This document shows positions 36,501 through 49,630 of a stretch of 64,000 bases of DNA, piece after piece. Source of the stretch: Filosporella fistucella (Eukaryota; Ascomycota; Leotiomycetes; Helotiales); assembly GCA_030077755.1 (NCBI GenBank), contig JAQJZZ010000008.1, positions 1,674,001 to 1,738,000 of the forward strand. Reading direction: 5' to 3'. A model generated the notes under the pieces. The model had not been told where the DNA came from, ran no database searches, and saw nothing but the letters and a program-made list of their open reading frames with translations. Made by a program: the position numbers and the translations under genes. Position 1 is the first letter of the stretch, and every line of letters begins with the position of its first letter.

Positions 36501-37000
36501 GGCCCAGTCAGCCAGGTTATAGTTGGTGAACCGGACGTGGGGGACTCTTGATACAGTATTCTATCTCTGCTTCTCATTACATCCATTGTACTCGCGTTCA
36601 CAGAAGGCTCGGATCGAAGAGGGGATTGAAATCGCAGTGGGGTAACCTACCCTCATAGCTGACATCTCATATTCTTCCCTCTTTGCAAACATATTTTCTA
36701 TCACTTGAGCATTAGAGAGGCACCTATACTCAGACGGATTCAAGCTTCGCAGAATGGCTCTAGAGGCCATTGTCACTTACGTATCTCACTCACGTTTCTG
36801 TAGACCCAAGTACCGGTCTCATTCATACCGGATTCCTCTTCTTCATCTTCGTCCTCCTACTCAAGTACCTTGAACTGCCACAGAATATCCTTATTTTTCC
36901 GAGAGAATCTGTGAAATGAATTCACCGCCAAGCTTCACTTTCCCTCGGCTACAAAATGCCCGAGCCATGCTGGGAGAATCATTTTACGTCCAAGATTAAT
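33501..37000. other. Gene-poor region
   Basis: 3.5 kb with only short open frames on both strands and no recognisable protein family, RNA gene or element. AT-rich and rich in short homopolymers. It may hold regulatory or untranslated sequence, but nothing specific is supported. Confidence 0.4.
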
Positions 37001-38720
37001 TCTCCTGTCTAAGCTTGCTCTATATCACGAATATAAAGTTCTAGCTATGCTTAAAGAATCTGCTTGTGCTCCAGGTCAATTAACTACCTATAATATCCTC
37101 GATATACTAGGTTATTCTATCAATCTGAGAGTGAGGATTCACTTCTTTGTCTTTGCTCCACAGAATATACTTTGTGTGGTAGTTGCTCTCGTTCCATGGC
37201 TTGCCACATCTTGTTGCTATCCTCTAAGTCACTCCAACCTCCGCGCAATCTATCTCTAAGTGTGAGCAACTGAGATATGACCCTACCTGGATCGATATTG
37301 AGGATATCATCCTCTGCCTCGTCCGGTACACGTCTACGGTGTCTGATGGAATAATAGCCATCATCGTGGTGATCTTTGTAATCTCCTTTTGGTTGAGGAG
37401 GTCATCAAGCCCTCAAGGTATCAGCTTGGATAGCTCTAGCAACTAGATAGACTCATACAGTGTCCTTTTTCTAAGCTGTCATAACCAGTGCACCTGGTTG
37501 CTGGAAATAGGAGGAGGTAGAAGATGCTCTATTCTTCTCTCTACTCCTAGTTGCAGAAGCCCTTGGGGGCCCTAGGTGCCACCGTCCCATATTACTTGGT
37601 CCCAACCTAGCTACGGAGATAGAAACCCTGGTTATGAGTATTTATCTATAAAAAATCCGCTTCCTTAAAAAGGGTGACTCGTCGCCCGATAACCGCAGAC
37701 GAAGGAAATGCAATTTAGCAAGTGTTCAATCTCTGCAATACTATAGAGCCCGAGTTCATAGCCCTTGTTTCTCAGCCTATAAAGGAAACAAAAACATCGA
37801 CATAGCTATAGAGTTTACCCAGAAGTAGGAGACATAGTAAGGGATACTCTAGTAACGAAATATATAGATACCCTTAATAATTATACTTCCTAGGTATAAA
37901 ACTAGTAAAGCTTTTCAATCTACAATTCGCAATACTATTTCCTTTACTCTAGCCTTTGCCCTTTTTTCTTTAATTTTACCCGTGACATTATATTATACCA
38001 GCTAAGAACTTGAAAAAAGAATGAGTAAAATTTTTCAATCCCTTGGTTTTAGTATTACTCTTTTAAATATGTATATATATATATATATACCGCCCCCCTT
38101 CGTATCCCTGGAAATCAAATCTTAACCCCAAATTCTATACTTTACCTTCTAATCAAAGTATGTATCTTGGCTCATCTGCACTTTAATACTTAGATGTCTA
38201 GCAAGTATAATCTACCTTTAAAGCTTGAATACTAATAATTGAATCTAAACAGCCTTATAAACCTGCCTTTTCCTTTCTCTATATTCTTATGATTTTTATT
38301 CAAGTCTTATTTAGATCTAACCCATTCTTCCAAAGCTATTTCTTTATTTCTAAAAGTAACTCTCTTCGCTATCTTAACCCCCCTTTACTAATCTATCGCT
38401 TCACTATAATATCCCTTCTTGTCCACATAAATATACCTACTACCCACTACCCATTATCATAAACTCAAACCCTATGACCTTAACCCCCTCCTCTCAATTT
38501 CCAATCACAGCAAACCGCCCTATCCCACAATTTAAAATCTTACTCCTTTTCACCCTAGAGAACGACCTGTAAGTCTCTGCAAATACAACATATCTCACCC
38601 ACGATCTCATCCCAATATAAAGATATATATCCCAAAGTCATTGATAAAGTAGCACGAGACACAAGTCACGAAACACAAGATATGTACCTTCCCGATTCTA
38701 GGTCCGATCATTCAATCTCG
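37001..38720. repeat. AT-rich, TpA-rich tract resembling a mutated repeat
   Basis: From about 37.0 to 38.7 kb the sequence is AT-rich, G-poor on the plus strand, and dense in TA dinucleotides (CTATA, ACTAG and TAGTA words), with a (TA)n run at 38072-38089. That pattern is what repeat-induced point mutation leaves in old transposons of ascomycetes. No element ends or intact transposase/polymerase are visible, so the family is unknown. The 93-codon fragment at 37120-37401 lies at its left edge. Confidence 0.45.
37120..37401 (-). pseudogene. Isolated 93-codon protein-like fragment
   Basis: A minus-strand frame with no ATG near its start runs from just after a TGA (37402-37404) to a TGA at 37120-37122. 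Its protein is charged and looks natural: DYKDHHDDGYYSIRHRRRV, DEAEDDILNIDPGRVISQLL, DLEDSNKMWQAMEREQLPH, VEQRQRSESSLSD. I recognise no family. Upstream frames are broken by several stops. It could be the last exon of a decayed gene, or part of a degraded retroelement. Confidence 0.4.
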
Positions 38721-40021
38721 GACATAGTGTTACGTACCCAACTCGTCTGATATTAGGGGATTTGGAATGATACATTGTGAGGTGATGTATAACAGGCTAG
38801 TGCACAAACCCTCTACAACGCACACTACGGACAATATACTCTAGATCAATCTATCCGGCTCGAATCAACGCGGTCTAGGTTGACATATGCACCCCCAAAA
38901 AATTGTCCAAATCAACATTGTCAAACCAACCCATCTAGACCAGATATCACTTACATAGTCCAATCAATTCACAGCATATCCACAAAGTCCAAATCAACAT
39001 AATCAAAATCGATCAGTCTATCGCGGAGCAACCCTCCTCTCCAAAACGACATACCCTCTCACCTTCAAACCAATATACCAACTCACTCCAGATAAACCTC
39101 TCAACCCCCACTCCAATCCAAATCCCAACCTACCTCCCTCCCTCCCTCCATCTTTTCACACATGACAAACACACTATAGAAGCATCTCTCTCTCCTCTCT
39201 CTAAACTGATAGATAAACACCATCCAAGGAAAATCAACTGAAACGACTATGAAAGAGAGAAGTGTTTGTTTAAAAGCTAGACGTTGTGATCTGTGAGAGG
39301 TTGAAAATTGGAAGTTTGAAGGTGTGGAGGTAAAGAAGGAAAGACACGTCATACGGGTGAGATAGTTAGGATGTGGATGAGAGAGGGAGGAGACAAAGAG
39401 GAGAGGAGAGGAGGGGTGTTAAGATGAGGCGTCGTTAGAGGTCGTAAGTTGACTACGCTGTTCGATGAGATAGCATTGAGATGTTCCGATATACGTAGCG
39501 TACTTTGGAGATGGGTATGAAGACCATTGGTCAAGGAGAGAGAAAGAGAGAGAGAAAGATCTATATTATCCATGCTAAGTGCTAAACACGGATGCAATTA
39601 CAGGATTACAATCATTGCTGACAAAAAGTAGATGTAAACAAGTCACATTCAAAGAGCAAATCAAGACCAATATTAGAGTAATCTGTGAATTCTCATTCAT
39701 ATACTCATCCCCTTCTCCCACCCAAGTATAATACATAACCATACAATACTAAATGATTACCACTTAGGCATCATCAACAAGGAACACATTATGTGTTATC
39801 CTCGGATATAAAAGATAAAAACCTCCCAACCCATCCTATGCAAATGCTTAAAAATTAAAACTCCACCCTTTTCCCTGTACCCAGGAAATTTATGCAACCA
39901 ATGGTATCGATGTGGTATCATTACCAACTAGTTTGACTTCTGTGTCTGTGTATCCCGCTAAAGCGCAACAATCGCTGTTTGATCAAAATTTATACAGTCT
40001 TTCTCATCCAATCTTTTTCCA
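38721..40021. other. 3' flank of coiled-coil gene, no gene seen
   Basis: This holds pyrimidine-rich and purine-rich simple stretches (a CCT-repeat near 39131-39150 and a GA-rich run near 39536-39560). No coding frame is supported. Confidence 0.45.
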
Positions 40022-43000
40022 TTACGACGAAAGAGTGGCGAATCGACCTTCGAATGCTCGAACTCTCTCCTCCTCAATCATCCTCTGAAGTCTCTTAGTC
40101 TCACGAACAGCCTCCTCTCGCTCATTCTGTAGTTCCATGACCTCGATCTGAGCAATATTCATTCGCCCGACAACTTCTTCCATCTCCTTATCGGCCTCTG
40201 TCAGAGCATTCTCCAGATCAACAACCTTTTGCTTGAGAAACTCCATCTTTGAGTCTTCTGAAACTGTCATCGCTTTTCCAGATGAAGTTGACATAATTCT
40301 GGGTGCCCTGGCCGAGTTGGCGAACATTGGCGAGATTGGTGATTTAGGTCCAAACATGCGGGGAGATTTGAGACCATCCTTCATGCGTTGCAATTGCACA
40401 TTATGACTCTCCTTCAAACCACGAATCTCATCTTCATGGCGAGATACCTTCTCTTCTGATGCTTGCTGAGCAACCATCAATTGATCTTCAAGAGCCTTGA
40501 GTTTACCTTGCATGAACATGATTTTCTCTGCATTGGCTTTCTGGTCTCTTTCACCTCGCTCAATGGTTTCTGCCAACCTTTTTCGAAGAGTGGAGTTTGA
40601 TGCAAGTTGTTGTCTAACTTGGATAGCCAATTCCTCTACTCTCTTTGCTGATCCACGGAGTTCCTCAGCTAGAGCCATCTCGTTGTCCATATGGACCTTC
40701 TCGGAGCCGCGTAGAGATTGTGTTTGCTCTCGGAACGAGTCTGCCTCTTTCTGAGCGAAGTCTCGCTCAGAGATAGCATTGGCAAGACTCTGTTCGAGCT
40801 CCTTCATTGCCTTTTCAGTCTCTTCGTCTTTGAGACTAGTAGCCTCGAGGTTTTTGACCCGTTCCAATGACTCAGCATAAGCCTTTTGTAAGTCCTTATA
40901 GGCACGCTCCAGAGATTCAGATGAAACAGTTCCAGAAGGAGTCCTTTCTCGAGGTCCGGTTGGAATCAAGATATCATTTTCGAGAAGGAGGCTCCTTAGA
41001 GACCCGATCTCCTGTTCCGCACGATCCAAGTCCATCTTCAATCCACTAAGACCTTTCTCACATTGCCATTTCTGCTCAATCGCCTCATCCGCGCGACGAC
41101 GAAGATGATTGATTTCCTCCCGCAAGTTTGCAACTTCCTTGTCGTATCCAATTCTTCTGGGCGAGCTTGTAAGAGCACGATCCCGCTCAAGTTCCAATTG
41201 TCTGATTTTCTTCTGATTTTCCCGATTTTGGTGCTCCTGCCGTTCCAGAAGACTCTTTAGTGCACGATGTAAAGCATCCCGTTGAGCTTCAATATCCTTG
41301 ACCCGATCAGCCAATGCCTCCCTCGACTCTGCGGTTTTCACAGATGCCGATCTTGTTAAAGATGGCGGTCTTGATCTACTTATTGAACCTTGTGCGACCG
41401 AGTTTGACCTTGCCAGGCCGGCTGATGATCGGGGCATTGGAGGTGCTGCTTCTTCGACTATAGTATTAAATTTCTTCATTTGTTGTTGCATCTCCATTTG
41501 TAATTTTTGGGCATTAATTAGTGTAGTATTTTCGTTTTTGAGTGTTTGCAGTTCTTGCTGCATTTTCGTCTGCTCGTAAGTGAGTTGCTCATGCTGCGCA
41601 GCCTGGGCTTCTAATCCTTCTACACGAGCTCGCAACTGTGGAACAATTTCGTCACGAAGATTGTCCCGTTCATTATGCGAGCTTTGAAGCTCACTCTTAA
41701 GGGCAGTTAACAAATCCTCAAAATTTTCTTTGACTTGTCGTTCCTCAGACAATCGGCGCCTGAGATCTTCGCATGTGGCTTCCAGGTCACGTAACCTTCC
41801 ATTGGCATCCATTGAATTGATCGAAGCAAGGTCCACCTGCTAGAGTGTTAGCCCTGTGAGAAATAGCTTCTGCTAAACTAACCTGTGAAGCTTTCTCCTC
41901 CAACTTCCGGATTTGTGATTCCAGATGTTTCCTCCTTGTCCTTTCATCTTGAACTTTACCCGTCAATTCCAATCTCATTTGCGCCTTATCTTGCTCCGTT
42001 TTCCTTATCATGCGATCCAACTCATCTTGCTTCGAATCCTGATCCCCATACCTTACGGAGCTGGTACCGGAATCTGAAAAGTAGTCACTAGTCCTTTTCC
42101 CAGGAGTGCCAGCAAAATTTTGAGCCTCTGCTTGTAACCGTTCTACAAGATCTTCCAAATCCATCTCCCGTCGAATAGATGATGCCAACTCGGCACTTAT
42201 CTCTTTCAGCTCTTTCTCCATCTCTTCGACTTGTACTGGTGACGATGGGGTTGCCAAGGGTAGTTGAAGATATGCACTTCCGAAGTAGCTAGATGCATCT
42301 GCGTTTGCCTTTGGAACGTCAATGGCAGAGGGTAAGTTTCTAGGCGTGGTCTTATTGAAGGCATCAGTGGAAGGAGGATTGTACTCTGGTGAGGGTGAAG
42401 GTATGGGCGATATTGACTTTTCAGAAAAGGTTGTTGTGGATGACGCTGGAGATGTATTACCTCCCCAGCCGAAGAATGATCCAAGCTTCGAAGTTCCTGG
42501 AGATTTTGGTTGAGATTTTTGTATGGTGGTGTTAGAGTCGTTTGAGTCGTTAGAGAAACTTCGTGATCCAGCATTAGGTGCGTTAATGTTGTGTGGTGGA
42601 GTAGGTTTTGTAGAAAATATGGACATAGTAGAGTTTGAATATGTGACCGAGCTGGAATCGCTGTACCATGGGCTGGTAGATTCTGACGCAGTAGTATATG
42701 CGGAGTCACTAATCAGCCTCGCATGCTTCGACGGAGGGGCAACGGATTGACGTGTTTGTGATGGGACGATAAGGTTCGGGCTCTTGGGACTGGGAATACG
42801 TTGCGAGTTTGTCGCGCGATTGGGTGACGTTGGATCAGAGATGGATTCCGAGGTCAGAGCACGCAGTTCGTTTGGTTGTCTGTAAGCTATATCAGCGCAG
42901 TTCATTGAAACATGGGTGTTTCATGGAAGGTGAGGCTATTTACCTTGAGAAACTTTGTGCCGTTGGAGAAAAAGGAAGTGTCGAGGTCGGAGGAAACTCG

Positions 43001-43401
43001 TGGAGGGTTGGGCTGTCTATAGAGTACGGCCTGATGAAAGGTTGTTCTGGTAGTTCGAGGGTCGAAGCCAGACGTTCTCCGGATGAGTACCTCGTAGCTA
43101 GGTGAGAAGCCGTAGCTGGTAGAGGTTTCCTACGAACTGTTGACGACGAGGACGAGGATGAGGATACAAGAGTTTCTGATCGGGATCGGATGGAAGCCGA
43201 AGGGATTCGTTCTCTTGAGAACGTCTGGTCCTGCTCAGCGGGCCCGTGGGTATTGGATGGGTAATGTTCGAGGGTGGGAGTGAAGTTTTGGAGATCAGAT
43301 GGATATGAAGCGTAAGGAGTATCAGGTTGATGCTGCTGTTTTTCTTCCTTCGGGAGAGAGGGATGGATGAAGTTTCCTCGTTCGCGTGGATCGGCCGCCA
43401 T
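40022..43401 (-). CDS. Large coiled-coil protein, uncharacterised
   Basis: It reads as 1090 residues from three exons (43401-42944, 42879-41883, 41839-40022), in frame, with the start at MAADPRERGNF. The N-terminal third is Ser/Pro-rich and disordered (SETLVSSSSSSSSTVRRKPL, TSPNRATNSQRIP), with many SP/TP sites that could be phosphorylated. From about residue 370 there are long heptad-like runs: VEEMEKELKEISAELASSIR, LESQIRKLEEKASQ, LEATCEDLRRRLSEE, ERDALHRALKSLLER and MIEEERVRAFEGR. There is no motor, kinase or membrane segment. The architecture suggests a cytoskeletal, polarity or scaffold protein. It is conserved-looking, but I cannot name its family. Whether the acceptor of intron 2 is TAG or the CAG three bases later changes only one glutamine. 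Confidence 0.85.
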
Positions 43402-46400
43402 GATAATCTGTAAGGCCGGATGGCAGACAAGACATTGGTAGAGGGAGAGAGATGTGCAATTCGCGATAATTCTGGAAGAGGGCAAGTCTGTGAATTGTGT
43501 TTGGGTAAAGGGCTCACCGTCGCAATTCCCAAGATTGAAGCCGAACGCCCATACCCACCCACAGCCCCTGAACTTGGCTGAATCACACCTTTCGAGCCCT
43601 CCTCGATTTTGACGGGCGGGAGCTCAAAGAGAGATGGCAAGGATGGGCGTCAAGGGTGAAAGAAGAAACAGTGGGTCCGAGAGGGGCAGGCGAGGGAGAG
43701 GAGTGAGAGCCAGAGCCAGACGAGGCAGGGACGACCAAGACAACGAGACCAAGGAGTGGCGCGAGTGGATTGGCGAAGCGCGCATGGGGCGTAGTGTGGT
43801 TGAAAACAGGAGGAAGGAGGGAGGGGCGTAGACCGAATAAGGAAAGGTGGGAATTGTGGATGTCGCGTGGCAGGAGGACGATGAGGAAGAGGACGTGACC
43901 AAAGGGGACAAGCCAGGAACAGGGTGATGCAGCAGAGTCACGATGCTGGGGTGAGATATGGGAAGCGCGTTGAGTGATGCAGGAACCGTGTAAAAGTGGA
44001 GTCAGAAGTGGAGCATGGTCTGGGACATTGAGATGTGGATGCAGATGTGGACTGACACGGAGCCAATCACAAGTTGGCAACCTGAGGTGTGGAGATGTTC
44101 TTTGCAGACCACGGCCTCGCCAGCAGTCCTTGCACTGACCCTGCTGGATTGTCTCTGTATCGATAACTCGCAGCTGTACTGTACTGTACAGAGTGAAATT
44201 GTACAATCTTCACTTTGACCCTTCTCCAGTCAGACCCGAAATGCCCCTTTACCTTACTCCATTGCGCATCTTCTGGGCGTTTGGTGTGTGCGTAGGGATG
44301 CAACCAATTCTCCCGATGTCTCCAATCAGCATGGCCAGTGTGCGAGGAAGGGAAAACGGGCAGACCAATAGACGAGTCCAGGATGAATTTGGCAGTGAGA
44401 AAATCAAGAACACCATGCACCTGCACCTGCACCCAGCAACTCGACTCAACTCCTGCTCTCTTTCTTTGCGGCTGCATGCGTTTTTGTGGAGTCTTCGTGT
44501 CCGTACTCTGTAAGCACCGCTCTCCAATCACACGTTGCCATGCATAGAAATGGCTGGCGAATTCATGTGGGGAGAAAAACTCAATCCAATCAAGAGAGCA
44601 ATGCATCCCCTTTCGATCAAGCCTCTTCGCCAATTAGAGCGCATCTTCAATAAACTGTTTTATTCCAGCGAATCAGACTGAATTGAGAGGAAAATGTCCG
44701 GTCAGGTACCCGCCCAATCTAGCGCCACCAGGTTATCGCAACCCCGAGAAGGCCAGCACCAGCGTACAGTAGGTAGCTTTATTTAAACTTATCATATCCA
44801 AAATTACCAACTTCGATAATCTTAAATAGAACGGCATAACTTTTGGCTTGCCGACCAGAGAGAAAAGAGGAAAGTAGATACCTAACTATCAAGGTAGATT
44901 ATTTTTGATTACCGCGTCAATCGAGGACAATATCCTAATTTTGGTCTCCCTCTAATGATTTGAAGCTACTCTATTCACAAAGTTGTACCAAGTATTCTCA
45001 CAAACCTCACTCCACTCCATGCTTCCATAAGCAAAAATTATCCCTGACTTCACACTCTTATCATTATTACTATCACCCCAGCCCAGCCATTTTCACCGTT
45101 ACAAGCACAGACAATCCAGCAAAAACCAACCCTTGAAAATGTTTCCATTCCCGTTTCTACTTCTGTACTCCGTCCTGTACAGTCCCACCGTACCACAAAA
45201 TCTCACACCGCTGCACATGCAAGCCACGCCCCTTCGACAACCTGTTCCGTTGCACAAAACTTGAGACTTTCAACGGCCATGATGCATAGCAGAAAAAAAA
45301 GGAAAAGGAAATGCTACTGAGACCTCAATAAGGCTCTAATAATAACAGCCCGCTATAATTACAATGCAGAGTCAAGTGGAACCTCCTACTCCCAAATCAG
45401 ATCCCTATGTGTTCGGATCATTCTCTCGGAAAGGTAAAGCTCAGGAACAAGAAAGGTACACGGGTGCGCCGCCGACGATGTTTCTAAGCCGGATCAAGAC
45501 ACTCCAATTGATTCGATTCAGATCAATTTCAACAAGCTTCATTAACTTGCTTCTTCAGCAACTAGAACACATGCTCTATCCCCCCATTATACGCTTTGTA
45601 ACAGGAATTGTCCGTGGACACTAACAGTACAAGACAAGTGGTGACGAGATTCATGCTCACCATGAAAATTCCATGCCGTCACACTCCCAGGTCTCAGCGT
45701 TGAAGAAAAGTCGCTCGTGGGATGGCATCAATCGTCTACAGATTTGATACATCAAACCTTTGAGAATTATGCCAGGATCCACCTCTCCTACTTTACCAGA
45801 ACATCACAACCGACTACCATCGAACCATCAGATCATCATTCAGCATCATTTACCTGCCCCACCACAAACACCCACCGCCATCCGCCGTCAACACCATCCG
45901 TCATCTTCTCTCGGAGAACTCCAGTCCATCACCGACGGGCCCGTCCTGATGTCCCGAAGCCGTCACTCCCGCTGCATATCGTATAATTTCGTTTCGTGAC
46001 CTTGGTGCCAATTTCTTATCTCATTTCTAAGTTTCTAATCTACTCACAGTCCACTCGCTCGTCTCCCTCCCACGTCCCCCACACTAAAAGCCTTTTCAAT
46101 CCCGTATGGCGATCCCGTCTTTGGTTGCATCAAGGAGGCTGAGCATTTCTTGAGTCCTTTCACTTGAGATGAAGATTTTCTAATTAGCAAATGATATACG
46201 ACATCAAGATTCGGCAGTTCGTTCATCCTGATTGTACGCTCTGCAATTTCTAGCCAAATAATTTGTCATTTTCCCAATTTCATTCGGTAGGTAGGGAAAG
46301 ATACCTTACAGGTCAACAACCAGAGTTCCTAATTTTGGTTAAGCTCTTAGTTCAATTCTCCAACAACATGTTTTGCACATGACCTCCGATTCACATCTGA

Positions 46401-46900
46401 ACCGTATTATGAATCCTGTCTCGGAGATTTCCTTTGTTGAAGAAGCGCCGTCGATTTGAAGCTGGTTTATCCTTTTTATGATCCGGAGACGACTTAGGAG
46501 ATTTAATGAGATGACTTGGATGATGAACAGCTGTGTCTCCCAGTCTGTCTCGGGGTTCGATCTCAGTATATTGTTCCCGAATCCTGAGCTTTGTGTTGAG
46601 TATGTTAGTCAACATGCTTTGTAAGAATTGCTGCAAAGCACTAGAACGCTGCGATAAGCTTCCTCTTTGCTCATCGCTCTGCTGAACTACTGTGTCTCAG
46701 AGTGCGTATATCAAGGTACTGTCACTTATTCCATCCCAATCAATGTCCTGTCAAACCCTACAATTATTCTCGAAAAGGTTCACCTCGCATACTCTTGTCT
46801 TTTCGCAAGACAATACACTGTAAACAAGAAATCCAAGCTGAATATTCCTAGACGATGTTCGTTGAACACTGATCAAAGAAATATCTCCGGGCAATTGTAG
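43402..46900. other. Upstream region of coiled-coil gene, no supported gene
   Basis: No gene is supported. Purine-rich stretches and an 86-codon frame beginning at 45364 (MQSQVEPPTPKSDPYVFGSF) occur. The latter has a plausible soluble start, but no family or splice structure. Short palindromic TGTACTGTACA-type words occur near 44173-44190. Confidence 0.4.
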
Positions 46901-48466
46901 AATTCTAGAAACCGTCTCAGTTGGCGTCATATGAACTCTCGTGTATTCAAACTCGGGTTCTCCTTGTATCTAATCTCGCCTCCATCTTGTCAAGTCTCAC
47001 CTACTTTCCTTCAGCTCGTATAGATAACACAGACGGTACAATGTTTATTATTAATTTCCATCATTATGAAACCCGAGAGAGTCTTCTGCTGAGATGAGAT
47101 AAAGTTGTCTGTTGTAGAAGTAGGTTATACATATCTTTTCTATTCTTGATCACTGTGAGTTTCGCCCTTACTTTCAGCTACACACTGCAGATCTTAGAGA
47201 CACGGATACTGCATCCAGTCTTTGCTTAACTTTCTACTCTAGGACTACATCCACGTGGGTTAAAATTTACTTTGCGCAGAGCACTCCACCACAAGACAGT
47301 AAACTAGAACTCGCACTGCACATAGCTAGTTCCTCTCAATGATCGGCGCAAAGTGCTAAAGCCAATGGGCGAGGAAAATGTATAATGTTGACCTCAAGTA
47401 TAGCGACATGTAAGGACAACTTGTCTACTATACGCCATCAAACTTAACTTCAACTGTATATACTATACCTACTGTCTGTGATATTCTTCTCGAGTGCTTC
47501 TCGTAAGTTTCGCAAAGTCGACATTTCTCAATGGTCCCTTACTTCAAATTATCTATCGTCCGAACGTAGAACATCGACATCAAATTTCCTTCAACGCCAT
47601 CTTCTTTCACCTTTCTTCCTTCAACTTCTGTACCCACCGACCCATATGCCTACGTTCCCCTTTTCTGGAAAAGATACCATCCTGCACTATAACTACCACT
47701 ATAGAGTATTCCATCCTTAGACATGATATTCTCCTCATTTTCTCGCTGTTTCACTCACCCCTCCCTCTTCTACTCCAGCCGACCTGAGAACTCTAATAAT
47801 CCTAGCAAAGCCTCTCTTCAATCCTCGGAACCACTAGGCTGTGGATTACGGTGAACTATCTCTTGTCCTTTGCTTCTTGACCGAGAACGGGTTAATATAT
47901 ATACTTTACTGACATACCACACATTCCTCCCTAGATCCAGATATTCGCCATTCTCGAATTCGACTTCATAGCGAGATTCTATAAATTTTAAACCCAACGT
48001 GCCAGAGCTTGTACCAAGGTAAACACTTTGTTGTTCTGTAAAGGAGAACTCGTAGCTTATCTCCTTCGTATTGTGATTTTGTGACTACTCGTGTATACTT
48101 TTGTTGGGGAGTCCCTTCCTTATATCACTCACTCTCCCAGCTACCAAACTCTAGGAGACTCCCTTGGGTGAGATCTGCAACAAAACCCTGCTAAACTCGA
48201 TTAAATTGGTTACATAAATCTATGAATAATCAATACGCCAACCTCGGGTAACGGACAAGAAATCTGAACTCTCTTAGGCATGTGGTGAAATCATGTTAAA
48301 ACCAAAACCGGAAAGTTCAGATTCTCAAAAGATCGATACATATAGAGTACTCAAAAATTTTCAAGCTAGAGATAGTACACCAAAGCAGAGTCCCTGAGAA
48401 ATACTGCTTTATGCGTGTATACCAACAGATCATAGAGACCTAGCTAACGCTATCTACCACGCCGCC

Positions 48467-48862
48467 TTGTTGACAGAGCCTTCGTCTTCTGGCACTATTC
48501 CACTCCTTTTTATAGGCAGACGATCAAGCGAGACCGTTGATTCCAATAAGACCGAAGGTAAGTATATTGCTATAGAGGCGCCACCTGGTTTCACTATACC
48601 AAAACACTCCCAGGTGCGATCAGACTACGATTTGTATTACGCCTTGTCTGCAATGCCAGTTACGCCGACCGCAGACCCTCCTGCTATCCCTGAGAGGAAT
48701 ACCACGCCTGTGGAAGACAGAAGCGAAGACCGAGAAGGGCGTCCTCTTTTAATACTACGATTAAGTTTCTATCTCGCAATGAAAATTCGACTTCTACTAA
48801 CTTGGAAATTCCAAGTCAACTTCAGTCATATAAGAAGCCGTTCAAGATCTCCTCAAGATTAG
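48467..48862 (+). CDS. Unassigned 131-codon open frame
   Basis: The frame has protein-like composition: RRSSETVDSNKTEGKYIAIE, PPGFTIPKHSQVRSDYDLYY, then a Pro/Thr-rich TPTADPPAIPERNTTPVED. It has no recognised relative, and the start at 48467 is not a convincing ATG. It sits in decayed AT-rich DNA, so it may be a remnant of an older gene or a chance frame. Confidence 0.25.
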   Translation: MLTEPSSSGTIPLLFIGRRSSETVDSNKTEGKYIAIEAPPGFTIPKHSQVRSDYDLYYALSAMPVTPTADPPAIPERNTTPVEDRSEDREGRPLLILRLSFYLAMKIRLLLTWKFQVNFSHIRSRSRSPQD

Positions 48863-49089
48863 CATATGGCAAAATCTTAGTAGGAGGTTTGATTCAATAC
48901 TTGGCGTCATTGAAGAGCTTGTTAAAAGGTATACTATATTGAGACTAGAAATAAGAAGCAAACGAGTTCTAATTCAAAACGACAGATAAAAAATCACCCT
49001 CGAATATACCTATTTAGTTTCCACAGCTAGCTGATCAGAATTCACCTACTTAAATTCTAGAATTAGAATTCCGCCTTGAACAAATTGCC

Positions 49090-49630
49090 AACAAGTTCTC
49101 TTTCAAGAGCGATATGCAAAATTTTTATCCCTTTTCCGCTGTTATATCGATCCGACAGGAAACAAAGCTAGGTAACTTCTCCTAAGAGAATATAATATGA
49201 GCATTCACTCTATGTACATACCCTGGCCCAAGTAAGAAGCCAAACAAGTTCACCTCTGAATACGACATGCAACAAAACATAATAGTAATATCTGCCTAGA
49301 GATTGACTCGTCACTCGAAGCACTATACGAAGAAAGTAAGCTTTCAAGCTTCTTGTACAAAATGTTATGAACTCGGAACTCGCAGACAAATTGTCCAAAG
49401 TCTCTTTCAAAACGACATGTAACAACCCATTATCTCATCCAAGAGTAGATTATCAGCCGAATCCAAACCCAGCGTCAGGATGAAGTTATTATATTTCTCT
49501 TTCCCCAGTACATTACACAACCAACCATTGTCCCTCAAGAGTGGACGTTCAGCCAAGTTCAGAAGTTAAGGTCAGGGTGAAGTCAACATAGCTCTCTTTC
49601 GGAGCAATGTGTAACAGAATACAAAGAGGA
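49090..49630 (+). repeat. Degenerate tandem repeats
   Basis: Variants of a block AAGT(T)CTCTTTC-AA-CGA-ATG-AACA recur at about 49093, 49240, 49394, 49490 and 49585. A neighbouring block (AAGAGTAGATTATCAGCC versus AAGAGTGGACGTTCAGCC, then GTCAGGRTGAAGT) recurs at about 49440 and 49535. Spacings are about 95 or 150 bases. The copies are strongly diverged, so this looks like an old tandem array or a mutated repeat. Confidence 0.5.

Noticed and set aside
45364..45624. 86-codon frame with soluble-looking start
   Set aside because: No family, no introns, no conserved neighbours; likely chance.
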